NCBI GenBank assembly: GCA_029261305.1
Contig: JAJDBO010000333.1
Coordinates: 1 to 6,853, forward strand
From: Nitrospirales bacterium
Lineage (GTDB): Bacteria; Nitrospirota; Nitrospiria; Nitrospirales; UBA8639
Length of the DNA stretch: 6,853 nt
Direction of reading: 5' to 3'
Part shown: in pieces, positions 1-6,853 of the stretch
Layout: each line of letters starts with the position of its first letter
Position numbering within the stretch: the stretch's first letter is position 1
Program-made: the position numbers and the translations under genes
Notes under the pieces: generated by a model
The model's database searches: none
What the model saw: only the letters and a program-made list of their open reading frames with translations
Told to the model about the DNA's origin: nothing

Positions 1-372
1 AATCATGGGCAAGTCGTCCTCGCCGAATACTTTGGCATTTATGGAAACACCATCGTGATTGACCACGGATATGGGCTCCAATCCTTGTATGCGCATTTGT
101 CATCGTTTGAGGTCAAAAAGGGAGACTATGTGCGCAAAAGCCAAATGATTGCACGATCGGGCATGACAGGATTGGCGGCGGGTGATCATTTGCACTTCAG
201 CCTACTCCTCCACGGAGAGCAGATCAATCCGCTTGAATGGTGGGACCCAGAATGGGTGCAATCACGAATCAGTGAACGCCTTCGAAAAAATGAACCTATT
301 GATCCAGCGAGTTTACTCCCAGGCGAACTTCCACCCTCGCCTTTTCCATATGCACCGCCGCCCAAATTGTAG
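1..372 (+). CDS. M23-family metallopeptidase, C-terminal fragment
   Basis: This is the last 123 codons of a gene that begins before the window; the frame is open from base 1 to a TAG stop at 370-372. M23 (lysostaphin/LytM-type) peptidases are zinc endopeptidases, usually exported, that cut peptide cross-links in peptidoglycan or activate other wall hydrolases. The fragment shows the second half of the domain: the strand motif IVIDHG (fragment residues 18-23), LYAHLS with a His at 32 (catalytic by analogy with LytM), and GDHLHF with the HxH pair at 63 and 65 (catalytic His and zinc ligand). INPLEWW (residues 77-83) follows, as is usual at the end of such domains. The first zinc ligands (HxxxD) must lie upstream, so activity cannot be judged fully. 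The tail after the domain is charged and then proline-rich (about residues 84-123). An in-frame GTG at 55 is inside the domain and is not a credible start. The family call is firm; substrate and location are inferred. Confidence 0.9.
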   Translation, partial: NHGQVVLAEYFGIYGNTIVIDHGYGLQSLYAHLSSFEVKKGDYVRKSQMIARSGMTGLAAGDHLHFSLLLHGEQINPLEWWDPEWVQSRISERLRKNEPIDPASLLPGELPPSPFPYAPPPKL

Positions 373-526
373 GCAGAATGTCCCAAAAGACCGCCAGCTG
401 CGTTCTCGGCCCATTGTCGCCTTCGGGCTCACAGACCTGTTGCTCTTCGCGACGTTTGCGCTCACGTACGCTCCGCGCGCCAAAGTTCCTGCAGCCTTGT
501 TGGACAGACGGTCTCAACATCCTGCC
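372..526. repeat. Dispersed-repeat-like element with imperfect inverted ends
   Basis: The stretch between the peptidase stop and the AT-rich leader begins GGCAGAATGT (372-381) and ends ACATCCTGCC (517-526). The latter is the reverse complement of GGCAGGATGT, giving 9 of 10 matching terminal bases. Inside the ends, AAGACCGCC (387-395) faces GACGGTCT (507-514), which extends the inverted symmetry with gaps. The body is GC-richer than the leader that follows and has short palindromic stretches such as TCGCGA (447-452) and ACGTAC (464-469). It encodes no transposase, and the reading frames through it look like translated repeat. From memory, its - strand reading (CAGGATG at one end, a GTCCAACAAGGC-type block, GTGAGC, then GCTGGCGG near the other end) resembles a non-coding repeat common in Nitrospira genomes. 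It would behave as a REP/MITE-like unit. Copy number cannot be seen here because only one copy lies in the window. Confidence 0.6.
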
Positions 527-614
527 TGGCAATTGATGTTTTGAGTTTTTTAATAGAATGAGTCGCAACTAAGATTTTTGATCCTTTTAGAAAATTTGCT
601 AGAAGACTTTATTC
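527..614 (+). promoter_or_regulatory. AT-rich leader of the topoisomerase gene, possible weak promoter
   Basis: After the GC-rich repeat the sequence turns abruptly AT-rich up to the ATG at 615, as expected for a promoter and leader. A TAGAAT hexamer at 554-559 could be a -10 element. The nearest -35-like hexamer is TTGATG (533-538), but the 15-bp spacing is shorter than the usual 16-18, so the assignment is weak. An AGAAG at 601-605, nine bases before the start codon, is the only Shine-Dalgarno-like match. No operator or riboswitch structure was recognised. Confidence 0.25.
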
Positions 615-3047
615 ATGGCACGAAAACCCCGAGCACCAAAAAATGGTAACACTGTGAGAGAGCACGTCACGACCGTGCCTCTCGATGAAACTACTCGCCA
701 ACGGTATCTGAATTATGCCTTATCGGTGATTACCTCACGTGCATTGCCGGATGTGCGAGATGGCCTCAAACCCGTCCAACGTCGAATTTTGTTTTCGATG
801 TTTCACAATCACCGATTAGTCCCTGAACGACCACCAATCAAAAGTGCGAAGGTTGTAGGATCGGTGATCGGTGAATGGCATCCGCATGGCGATTCTGCGG
901 TCTACGATGCCATGGCTCGTATGGCGCAATGGTGGTCTCTTCGCGCTCCCTTGGTTGACGGTCATGGCAATTTCGGCAGTTTGGATGGCGACCCTCCAGC
1001 GGCCTACCGCTACACCGAAGCCAAACTCACACCCATCGCCATTGAGCTGCTGAACGAACTCAACAAAGACACCGTTGACTTTCAACCCAATTACGATGGA
1101 AAAGATGAAGAACCTCTTGTTCTCCCCGCACGCTTTCCCAATCTGTTAGTCAACGGCTCCACCGGCATTGCCGTGGGTATGGCCACCAACATTCCTCCGC
1201 ATAATCTCGCAGAAGTAATCGAATGCGCGATTGCGTTAATTGACGATCGCAACAGTTCAATAGCCGACCTCATGAAATCCATCAAAGGCCCGGACTTCCC
1301 CACCGGTGGAGAAATCCTCAACACGAAAACGGAGCTTCGAGAAATTTATGAAACCGGCCAGGGCTCCATTCGTCTGCGTGGAGAATATACCGTCCAAAAA
1401 AATTCCAATGGCCAGAATGAGATCCTACTCACCTCGATTCCCTTTGCCGTCGATAAGTCCACCATCTTGGAACGTATCGGCGATCTCATCATCGCCAGAA
1501 AAGTGCCTCAGCTCATTGATGTCCGTGACGAATCCACCACCGATGTTCGCATGGTGTTAGAGCTCCAAAAAGATGCCGATCCACAACTGGCCATGGCCTA
1601 TTTGTTTAAAAATACGCCACTGCAAAACAATTTCTCCGTCAATCTCACATGTTTGATTCCCACAACAGGTGCGACCACCACACGTCCGCAATGTCTCAAC
1701 TTGAAAGATTTCCTTGAACAATTCATCGACTTTCGCTTTGAAACCGTTAAGCGCCGCTTTTCCTATGACCTCCGAGTGTTGGAACAGCGCATTCATATTC
1801 TGACAGGCTTCAAAACAATTTTTGACGCCTTAGACCAAGTGCTTAATATTATTCGTCAAAGTGACGGCAAGGCCGATTCGGCAGAAAAAATCAAACGCCG
1901 ATTTGACCTCGACGATGTGCAAACCAATGCTATTTTGGAAACACCAATCTATAAGCTCTCCCGTCCAGAAATTAAGAAAATGATGGATGAGTTGGCCGAG
2001 AAAAAGAAGCAAGCCAAGGACCTTGAAACGCTCCTCGCCTCCAAAACGAAGCTCTGGAATGTCGTCAAAAAAGAACTCCAAGAAGTATCCAACACCTACG
2101 GCGACAAACGACGGAGCAAAGTCGGTCGACGCCTAACCGAAGAAATCGAATTCGATCCAGACGCCTATATCGTCAAAGAAGACGCCGTCATCACGGTTTC
2201 GACTGATGGCTGGATTCGCCGCGTCGGCATGGTGAAGGATCTCTCAAAAACACGTCTGCGAGAAGGCGACAATTTACTCACGGCTATTATTGGTAGCACC
2301 GTGGACACCATCGCGTTCTTCTCCAACTTCGGCAGCGCCTATACCATTCGCGTGGGCGACCTTTCCCCAGCACGTAGTGGCTACGGCGATCCTGCACAAA
2401 AATTGTTTAAGTTTAAAGATGGCGAGCGCATCATTACTGCACTCAGCCTAGACCCTAGATTTTATGTCGTGCCCCCAGAACCCAAGAGAAGGAAAGCCCC
2501 CGTGTTACCGCTTTTTGATGGAACTCCCACAGGGGCCGAGGATCCAGTCTCTTTAGGACAAGTGGTGGGTGTCTCAACCTCTGGAATGGGAGTGCGCTTT
2601 GACCTCGCTGCGTTTAAAGAACCCTCGACTCGACTTGGACGAAAATTCATGAAGGTTCGGGAAGGTGAGGAGGTCGTTCATATTGAAGCCGTGAGTGTGG
2701 CATCCAAAACATCCATCCTCGCTGTCGTTTCACAACGAGGTCGCGTGCTGCTGTGTAAAGCGGAAGAGGTCGGCGTCCTTTCAGGACCAGGGCGAGGCGT
2801 CACCGTTATTAAACTCGATTCAGCCGATCGGCTATTGGCAGCGCGACTTCTCTATCAAAAAGACGACCAACTCGTGGCGCTTAAACAAGAAGGAGCAAAG
2901 TTGCCTATTTCCATCAGAAAGTACCAACCCGTTGGGCGTGGGGGGAAAGGCCATGCGTTGTTTAAACGCGGTAGCCTCAAAGGTGTGCAAATTCCTCCCG
3001 TCGAACTCCCCGTTCTCGATTCAGAGAATTCCAAAAACAGCAATTGA
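615..3047 (+). CDS. parC: DNA topoisomerase IV subunit A (ParC/GyrA family)
   Basis: This complete 810-residue protein is the DNA-cleaving subunit of a type IIA topoisomerase, which pairs with a ParE/GyrB ATPase to unlink or supercoil chromosomes. Near the N-terminus ALPDVRDGLKPVQRRIL (43-59) is the family hallmark. The helix-turn-helix and quinolone-pocket segment HPHGDSAVYD (89-98) keeps the drug-sensitive Ser94 and Asp98. The catalytic Arg132-Tyr133 pair sits in AAYRYTEAKL (129-138). GIAVGMATNIPPHNL (184-198) forms the tower/intercalation region, and a Lys/Glu-rich coiled coil spans about 450-495. The C-terminal beta-pinwheel starts near 515. Its first blade has TRLREGD (546-552) where gyrases carry the QRRGGKG box, which favours a ParC-type function. 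A box-like GRGGKGH (774-780) occurs only in the last blade. The ATG is preceded by a weak AGAAG; the next ORF-internal starts would cut the conserved core. ParE is not in the window, so gyrase versus topoisomerase IV rests on the C-terminal domain alone. Confidence 0.88.
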   Translation: MARKPRAPKNGNTVREHVTTVPLDETTRQRYLNYALSVITSRALPDVRDGLKPVQRRILFSMFHNHRLVPERPPIKSAKVVGSVIGEWHPHGDSAVYDAMARMAQWWSLRAPLVDGHGNFGSLDGDPPAAYRYTEAKLTPIAIELLNELNKDTVDFQPNYDGKDEEPLVLPARFPNLLVNGSTGIAVGMATNIPPHNLAEVIECAIALIDDRNSSIADLMKSIKGPDFPTGGEILNTKTELREIYETGQGSIRLRGEYTVQKNSNGQNEILLTSIPFAVDKSTILERIGDLIIARKVPQLIDVRDESTTDVRMVLELQKDADPQLAMAYLFKNTPLQNNFSVNLTCLIPTTGATTTRPQCLNLKDFLEQFIDFRFETVKRRFSYDLRVLEQRIHILTGFKTIFDALDQVLNIIRQSDGKADSAEKIKRRFDLDDVQTNAILETPIYKLSRPEIKKMMDELAEKKKQAKDLETLLASKTKLWNVVKKELQEVSNTYGDKRRSKVGRRLTEEIEFDPDAYIVKEDAVITVSTDGWIRRVGMVKDLSKTRLREGDNLLTAIIGSTVDTIAFFSNFGSAYTIRVGDLSPARSGYGDPAQKLFKFKDGERIITALSLDPRFYVVPPEPKRRKAPVLPLFDGTPTGAEDPVSLGQVVGVSTSGMGVRFDLAAFKEPSTRLGRKFMKVREGEEVVHIEAVSVASKTSILAVVSQRGRVLLCKAEEVGVLSGPGRGVTVIKLDSADRLLAARLLYQKDDQLVALKQEGAKLPISIRKYQPVGRGGKGHALFKRGSLKGVQIPPVELPVLDSENSKNSN

Positions 3048-3073
3048 GCCGACTATCCATCTGTAGCTCAATT
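3042..3073 (+). terminator. Inverted repeat over the parC stop codon, possible terminator
   Basis: AATTGAGC (3042-3049) pairs perfectly with GCTCAATT (3066-3073), an 8-bp stem around a 16-base loop. The left arm contains the TGA stop at 3045-3047. A short T-rich stretch (TTGTCATTT) follows, but not a strong U-run, and the stem is half A/T with a large loop, so it would be a weak intrinsic terminator at best. Confidence 0.35.
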
Positions 3074-3118
3074 TGTCATTTCCCACATCCGTTATTGGTT
3101 TTCGAATTTTAACTTAGC

Positions 3119-3135
3119 GGGGGGGGGGAAACCCC
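3119..3135 (+). repeat. Ten-G homopolymer followed by AAACCCC
   Basis: Ten consecutive G residues (3119-3128) are followed by AAA and CCCC (3132-3135). The last four Gs could pair with the Cs as a tiny 4-bp hairpin with a three-base loop. Long G tracts are rare in such a balanced-composition context and are prone to slipped-strand length change. The tract lies about 50 bases upstream of the promoter-like TAGAAT and about 115 bases upstream of the sensor start codon, so a length change would not alter a reading frame. It could also be a sequencing or assembly length error. Confidence 0.7.
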
Positions 3136-3179
3136 ACATAATATTTCCCTCACAATCGCATCCTGCTATTGTTTTGATG

Positions 3180-3185
3180 TAGAAT
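3180..3185 (+). promoter_or_regulatory. Possible -10 element for the sensor gene
   Basis: TAGAAT lies 62 bases before the sensor start codon and matches a sigma-70 -10 hexamer at five of six positions (TATAAT). No good TTGACA-like partner is found 16-18 bases upstream, so this is a weak call. The same TAGAATG heptamer occurs 61 bases before the parC start. Confidence 0.22.
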
Positions 3186-3229
3186 GCACCGCCTTTGACC
3201 GCTATTTTTACGTTCACTCCCAGGCTTGC

Positions 3230-3235
3230 GAGAAG
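3230..3235 (+). promoter_or_regulatory. Ribosome binding site of the sensor gene
   Basis: GAGAAG, a near match to the GGAGG-type Shine-Dalgarno core, stands six bases before the ATG at 3242. The frame is open further upstream, but no in-frame ATG or GTG with comparable spacing occurs there, so this site fixes the start. Confidence 0.65.
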
Positions 3236-3241
3236 AATCCT

Positions 3242-6200
3242 ATGCCTCAACTTCATGAACACCAATCATTCTCACAGGTATTGCTCGTTGATGATCATCC
3301 AGCCCAACTATCTACGATTCACGACATTGTGCTGGCTGAAGGGTTTCACCCCATTCCCTGCACATCAATCACCGAAGCCTTCAACGCATTAGAACAACAT
3401 GAAATTGGAATCGCCGTGGTAGATCTTGGGTTGTCAGACTCGGATGAAGCCAATTTTCTCAACCAACTCCGCACCAAAAATAATCAATTGCGAATCATTA
3501 TTAATACAGGACAAGGGTCATTGGCTACCGCAAAGACTGCGATTGCCGCTGGAGCCTTTGCCTATCTTGAAAAAGGTGGCGACCCTAATGATCTGGCACA
3601 TCAGCTACATCGAGCCATGGGAGAGATACTGAAGGACCATGCCACCAAACTGGAACAAACCATCAAAGATGGTGAGGAACATAAAATCATATTAGATATG
3701 ATGGTTGAGGGAATCGCCTCCTTTACGGGCAAGGAATTTTTTCAATCTCTCGTAAAAAATCTTGCACAATGTTTGAACGTCAAATATGCCATTGTCACCA
3801 CTTGGAATAAGGATAACACTGGGTCATCTGCTACACAGACTTTGGCCTTCTGGGACTGCACTGATTTTGGGGAAAATCATGAAATTCCCCTCAAAGACTG
3901 TCCCTGCGGGGAAGTACTCCAAGGCAATCCGGTGTTTTTCTCGAAAGACATTCCCCAGGACTTTCCCAAGCTGGCGATTGCAAAAATCTTAGGCATTGAA
4001 AGTTATCTTGGATTTCCAATGGCCAACCCCGCGGGTGAAATCATTGGCCATGTGGCAGTGTTCGATACCAAGCCCATGCCTGATGACCCATCTCGATGGT
4101 CGATCATGAAAATCTTCACGGCCCGCGCGGCAGCCGAACTCCACAACCATCAGATCCAACAAGAGTTGTCGACACTCAACGAAACCCTTGAGCAACGAAT
4201 TCACGATGGAACGATTCAACTCCTTGAACGAGATGCTCAATTACGGATGGAATCTTTTGATCATTTGCAGACCAGGGAACGAGAAGCCAGTTTTGGTCGA
4301 ATGTTTGATCAATCATTGAATGAAATCTATTTAATTTGCACCAACAGGCTTCGGATTCTAACAGCTAACAGAGGTGCGTTGGAAACCCTTGGGTACACGC
4401 AAGAAGAACTTCAGCACCTGTCTCCGTTTGATATTTCTCCAGACATGACTCAAGAGGCCATGCAACAATTTCTTGCCCCTCTTCACACTCATGAATCAGA
4501 AATCGTACACCGTGAGGCCGTTCATCAATGTAAAAACGGATTTCGATATCCCGTTGAAGTCCACTTTCAATTGTCGACTTTTGAATCTAGACCAGTCTAC
4601 GTCGTGATTTGCCTGGACATTACAGAGCGAAAAAAAGAAGAGGAAGCATTAGCCAACTTAGTGGCAGGTACTGCATCGGTGGTCACCGAGGATTTTTTCC
4701 CACAACTCGTCCAGCACCTGGCCTCTGCCTTAAATGTTAACTTTGCAGCCGTCACTGAATTATGTGGCCCCGATAAGGTTTCTACCCTGGCGGTATGGCA
4801 AGGGACTTCTCTTGGTCCTCATATGGTGTACGGGTTACCTGATACACCCTGTGAGCAAGTGTTTAAAAACGGTCTTGCAGTCCATCAAAAAAATGTTCAG
4901 ACCATGTTTCCAAAAGATACAGATCTCCAAACTCTCCAGGCTGAATGTTATTTGGGCGTGGCCCTGACCTGTGAAAATGGGAAACCCATTGGACATCTCT
5001 TCATTGTCAATTCCAAACCATATGTGAAAACCGAACGAGCAATTTCCATCATGAAAATCTTTGCGGCCCGTGCGTCGTCAGAGCTACTTCGACAAAAGAC
5101 GGAGCTGGAAAAAGCTCAAAGGGAATCCTTACTCACCCTCATGCTCAATACAGGGCCTGGTTGTATTAAACGGGTTGCTGGTGATGGCACGCTACTCTCC
5201 ATGAATCCGGCAGGATTGACCCTCATTGATGCCTGCAATGAAGAAGAAGCTCTTGGGCTCTCAGTATTTGATTTGGTCGTGCCAGAACATCGACTGGCTT
5301 TCAAGGAGATGCATCAACAAGTCATAGAAGGAACTCCTCAAACCCTCCAATTTAAAATTGAAGGACTGAAAGGCACCAGACGATGGATGGAAACATATGC
5401 GGCCCCCTTTCAGAATCCAATTACCAACCAAGTCGAACATTTGGCAGTCACCCATGATATCACCGATCGAAAATTTGCCGAAGACGCCTTACAAAGAAGC
5501 GAACAGGCCTATCGAGCGCTCTACCATAATAACCCCACCATGTATTTCACCGTGTCTCGGGAGGGCATCGTTCAATCCGTCAACCAATTTGGTCTAGATC
5601 AATTGGGTTACTCCCAAGAAGATCTCGTGGGATACCCTGTCCTCAACATTTTTCATCCCCAGGACAAAGCCGAGGTTCAGAAGCAATTTGCCCAGTGTTT
5701 GGAGACTCCCTCTCAACTTGCCCACTGGGAATTTCGAAAAATTAAAAAAAGTGGCGACCCCATCTGGGTAAAGGAAACTGCACGCGTCATCCTAGATTCC
5801 GAAGGCCAATCGCTCGCCTTGATCGTCTGCGAAGATATTACGCTTCAAAAACAGTCAGAGTCCCTCATCCACGATCAAAAAGATACACTTGAGCGTCTTG
5901 CAAGAGGAGAAGGCCTTCAATCGATACTGGAACACATTTGTCGAATGATTGAAGCCCGATCACGAGGGCTGTGGTGTTCCATTCTTCTTCTTGAAAGTGA
6001 TACCTTATGGCTTGGCGCAGCCCCAAGTTTACCTCCCACATTCTCCCAGAAAATTAACGGCATCAAAATCGGACCCAACGCTGGGTCCTGTGGAACGGCA
6101 GCATTTACAAAAGAACCCGTCATTGTCTCTGACATTGCCAATGATCCTCTCTGGGAGCAAGGTCATCGATTAGCGCTCAACCATGGCCTCCATGCTTGCT

Positions 6201-6853
6201 GGTCGACACCACTGCTTTCTTCAAAAGGTAAGACTCTTGGCACCTTTGCTATGTATTACAACTACCCCAAATCCCCTAATCCGCATGATCTAGACCTAGT
6301 CAAATCCGCCTCGAATCTTGCAAGTATTGCTATTGAGCGAAAGCAAAATGAACAGGCGCTACAAGACACTATGGAACGATTTGATTTAGCCGTGAAGGGT
6401 TCCTACGACGGGTTATGGGAATGCGTGGTCTTACCTAACGAGCCTTGGTATGTGCCTCATACGCCGGCATGGTGGTCACCTCGATTTAAAGAACTCTTAG
6501 GATATCAGGATCATGAGTTCCCGAACGTATTAGAAAGTTGGACGACAGTCCTTCACCCAGACGACAAAGATAGGATATTTGCTGCTCTCTATGCACACAT
6601 TGACCTACAAGAACCCTTTGACGTGGAATATCGGCTTCTTACCAAATGTGATGGCTACCGATGGTTTAGTGCCAGAGGACAAGCCTTTTGGGATGACAAG
6701 GGAAACTTACTTCGCATGGCCGGATCGTTACGGGATATCACGGAAAAACGAAATACTGAAGAAAGCTTAAAACGGTGGGCATCAATTTTTGAACATACTC
6801 AATGGGGAGTGGCCGCCAGTGCGGGAACCAGTCCCAATTTGGATTTAATCAAT
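3242..6853 (+). CDS. Multi-sensor REC-GAF-PAS signalling protein, N-terminal part
   Basis: The frame is open for 1204 codons and runs off the window end, so the output domain is unseen. A histidine kinase is most likely; a GGDEF/EAL or other output is possible. Domains by residue: receiver about 11-125 with all key residues (acidic pair Asp17/Asp18, phospho-acceptor Asp61, Thr89, Lys111); GAF1 about 160-300; coiled coil about 303-349; PAS1 about 350-470, ending DITERKK; GAF2 about 484-618; PAS2 about 630-742, ending DITDRK; PAS3 about 757-870, ending EDITLQ; GAF3 about 880-1033 with GSCGTAAF (948-955) and HACWSTPL (985-992); PAS4 about 1044-1170, PAS_3-like with WWSPRFKELLGY and ending RDITEKR; and the start of PAS5 from about 1178. 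GAF1 and GAF2 are related copies sharing a PC motif (Cys222, Cys537) and SIMKIF-ARA (287-296, 602-611). No signal peptide or membrane segment is visible, so it should be cytoplasmic. An intact N-terminal receiver implies phosphorylation input from a partner or from its own kinase. Ligands cannot be predicted. Confidence 0.9.
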   Translation, partial: MPQLHEHQSFSQVLLVDDHPAQLSTIHDIVLAEGFHPIPCTSITEAFNALEQHEIGIAVVDLGLSDSDEANFLNQLRTKNNQLRIIINTGQGSLATAKTAIAAGAFAYLEKGGDPNDLAHQLHRAMGEILKDHATKLEQTIKDGEEHKIILDMMVEGIASFTGKEFFQSLVKNLAQCLNVKYAIVTTWNKDNTGSSATQTLAFWDCTDFGENHEIPLKDCPCGEVLQGNPVFFSKDIPQDFPKLAIAKILGIESYLGFPMANPAGEIIGHVAVFDTKPMPDDPSRWSIMKIFTARAAAELHNHQIQQELSTLNETLEQRIHDGTIQLLERDAQLRMESFDHLQTREREASFGRMFDQSLNEIYLICTNRLRILTANRGALETLGYTQEELQHLSPFDISPDMTQEAMQQFLAPLHTHESEIVHREAVHQCKNGFRYPVEVHFQLSTFESRPVYVVICLDITERKKEEEALANLVAGTASVVTEDFFPQLVQHLASALNVNFAAVTELCGPDKVSTLAVWQGTSLGPHMVYGLPDTPCEQVFKNGLAVHQKNVQTMFPKDTDLQTLQAECYLGVALTCENGKPIGHLFIVNSKPYVKTERAISIMKIFAARASSELLRQKTELEKAQRESLLTLMLNTGPGCIKRVAGDGTLLSMNPAGLTLIDACNEEEALGLSVFDLVVPEHRLAFKEMHQQVIEGTPQTLQFKIEGLKGTRRWMETYAAPFQNPITNQVEHLAVTHDITDRKFAEDALQRSEQAYRALYHNNPTMYFTVSREGIVQSVNQFGLDQLGYSQEDLVGYPVLNIFHPQDKAEVQKQFAQCLETPSQLAHWEFRKIKKSGDPIWVKETARVILDSEGQSLALIVCEDITLQKQSESLIHDQKDTLERLARGEGLQSILEHICRMIEARSRGLWCSILLLESDTLWLGAAPSLPPTFSQKINGIKIGPNAGSCGTAAFTKEPVIVSDIANDPLWEQGHRLALNHGLHACWSTPLLSSKGKTLGTFAMYYNYPKSPNPHDLDLVKSASNLASIAIERKQNEQALQDTMERFDLAVKGSYDGLWECVVLPNEPWYVPHTPAWWSPRFKELLGYQDHEFPNVLESWTTVLHPDDKDRIFAALYAHIDLQEPFDVEYRLLTKCDGYRWFSARGQAFWDDKGNLLRMAGSLRDITEKRNTEESLKRWASIFEHTQWGVAASAGTSPNLDLIN

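Larger units (their letters stand above)
3048..3241. other. Intergenic region between parC and the sensor gene
   Basis: This gap separates two same-strand genes of unrelated function. It holds the right arm of the inverted repeat at the parC end, an AT-rich stretch (about 3071-3117), a ten-G tract (3119-3128) followed by AAACCCC, and then a mixed leader running to a good ribosome binding site. No small gene with a convincing start and codon pattern was seen, and no tRNA-like or riboswitch-like fold was recognised. The gap is consistent with a separate transcription unit for the sensor protein. Confidence 0.6.

Noticed and set aside
182..568. Overlapping open frames on both strands across the peptidase end and the gap before parC
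   Set aside because: They run through the repeat-like element or in alternate frames of the peptidase, have no ribosome binding site, and give low-complexity Arg/Pro-rich peptides typical of translated non-coding repeats.
879..908. Possible quinolone-resistance substitution in the topoisomerase
   Set aside because: The two key positions are the ordinary Ser94 and Asp98, the sensitive-type residues, so nothing suggests target-site resistance.
816..3066. Several 60-120 codon open frames inside parC on both strands
   Set aside because: The parC frame has family motifs from end to end, so the others are shadows without recognisable domains or start signals.
3899..3907. Cys-Pro-Cys in GAF1 as a redox or metal site
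   Set aside because: The second Cys belongs to a PC motif shared with GAF2, while the first Cys is not shared. With only one copy and no further ligands visible, a metal site cannot be supported.
3195..6770. Short open frames scattered over the sensor gene
   Set aside because: A single continuous frame from 3242 to the window end carries all recognisable REC, GAF and PAS motifs. The short frames overlap it and show none.
1..6853. CRISPR array, tRNA/rRNA, transposase, phage or toxin-antitoxin genes
   Set aside because: No regularly spaced repeats, cloverleaf-like segments or matching protein motifs were seen on either strand.

Overview
This looks like a chromosomal window from a Gram-negative-type bacterium. 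It carries three genes on the + strand and nothing convincing on the - strand. Base composition is roughly balanced by eye. Two things suggest Nitrospirota, perhaps a Nitrospira-like organism of moderate GC: the very long REC/GAF/PAS signalling protein, and an approximately 155-bp dispersed-repeat-like element whose ends and body resemble, from memory, a repeat family scattered through Nitrospira genomes. This assignment is an inference; no search was run.

Layout. Positions 1-372 hold the C-terminal end of an M23-family zinc metallopeptidase (peptidoglycan hydrolase type). Its stop codon touches the repeat-like element (372-526), which has imperfect inverted ends. An AT-rich leader (527-614) precedes a complete 810-residue topoisomerase IV subunit A / GyrA-family gene (615-3047). 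The next gap (3048-3241) contains an inverted repeat at the topoisomerase stop codon, a ten-G tract, and a weak promoter-like site. From 3242 to the end of the window runs one uninterrupted reading frame of 1204 codons with no stop. It encodes a soluble multi-sensor protein ordered REC-GAF-PAS-GAF-PAS-PAS-GAF-PAS-PAS(start), and its output domain lies beyond the window.

The three genes do not form an obvious pathway: they cover cell-wall remodelling, chromosome decatenation and signal transduction. The gaps of about 240 and 190 bp suggest separate transcription units. I found no tRNA, rRNA, CRISPR array, transposase or phage gene, and no clear undescribed system. The points most worth checking are the repeat-like element, the G tract upstream of the sensor gene, the internal GAF-PAS duplication, and the unusual placement of the gyrase-box-like motif in the topoisomerase.
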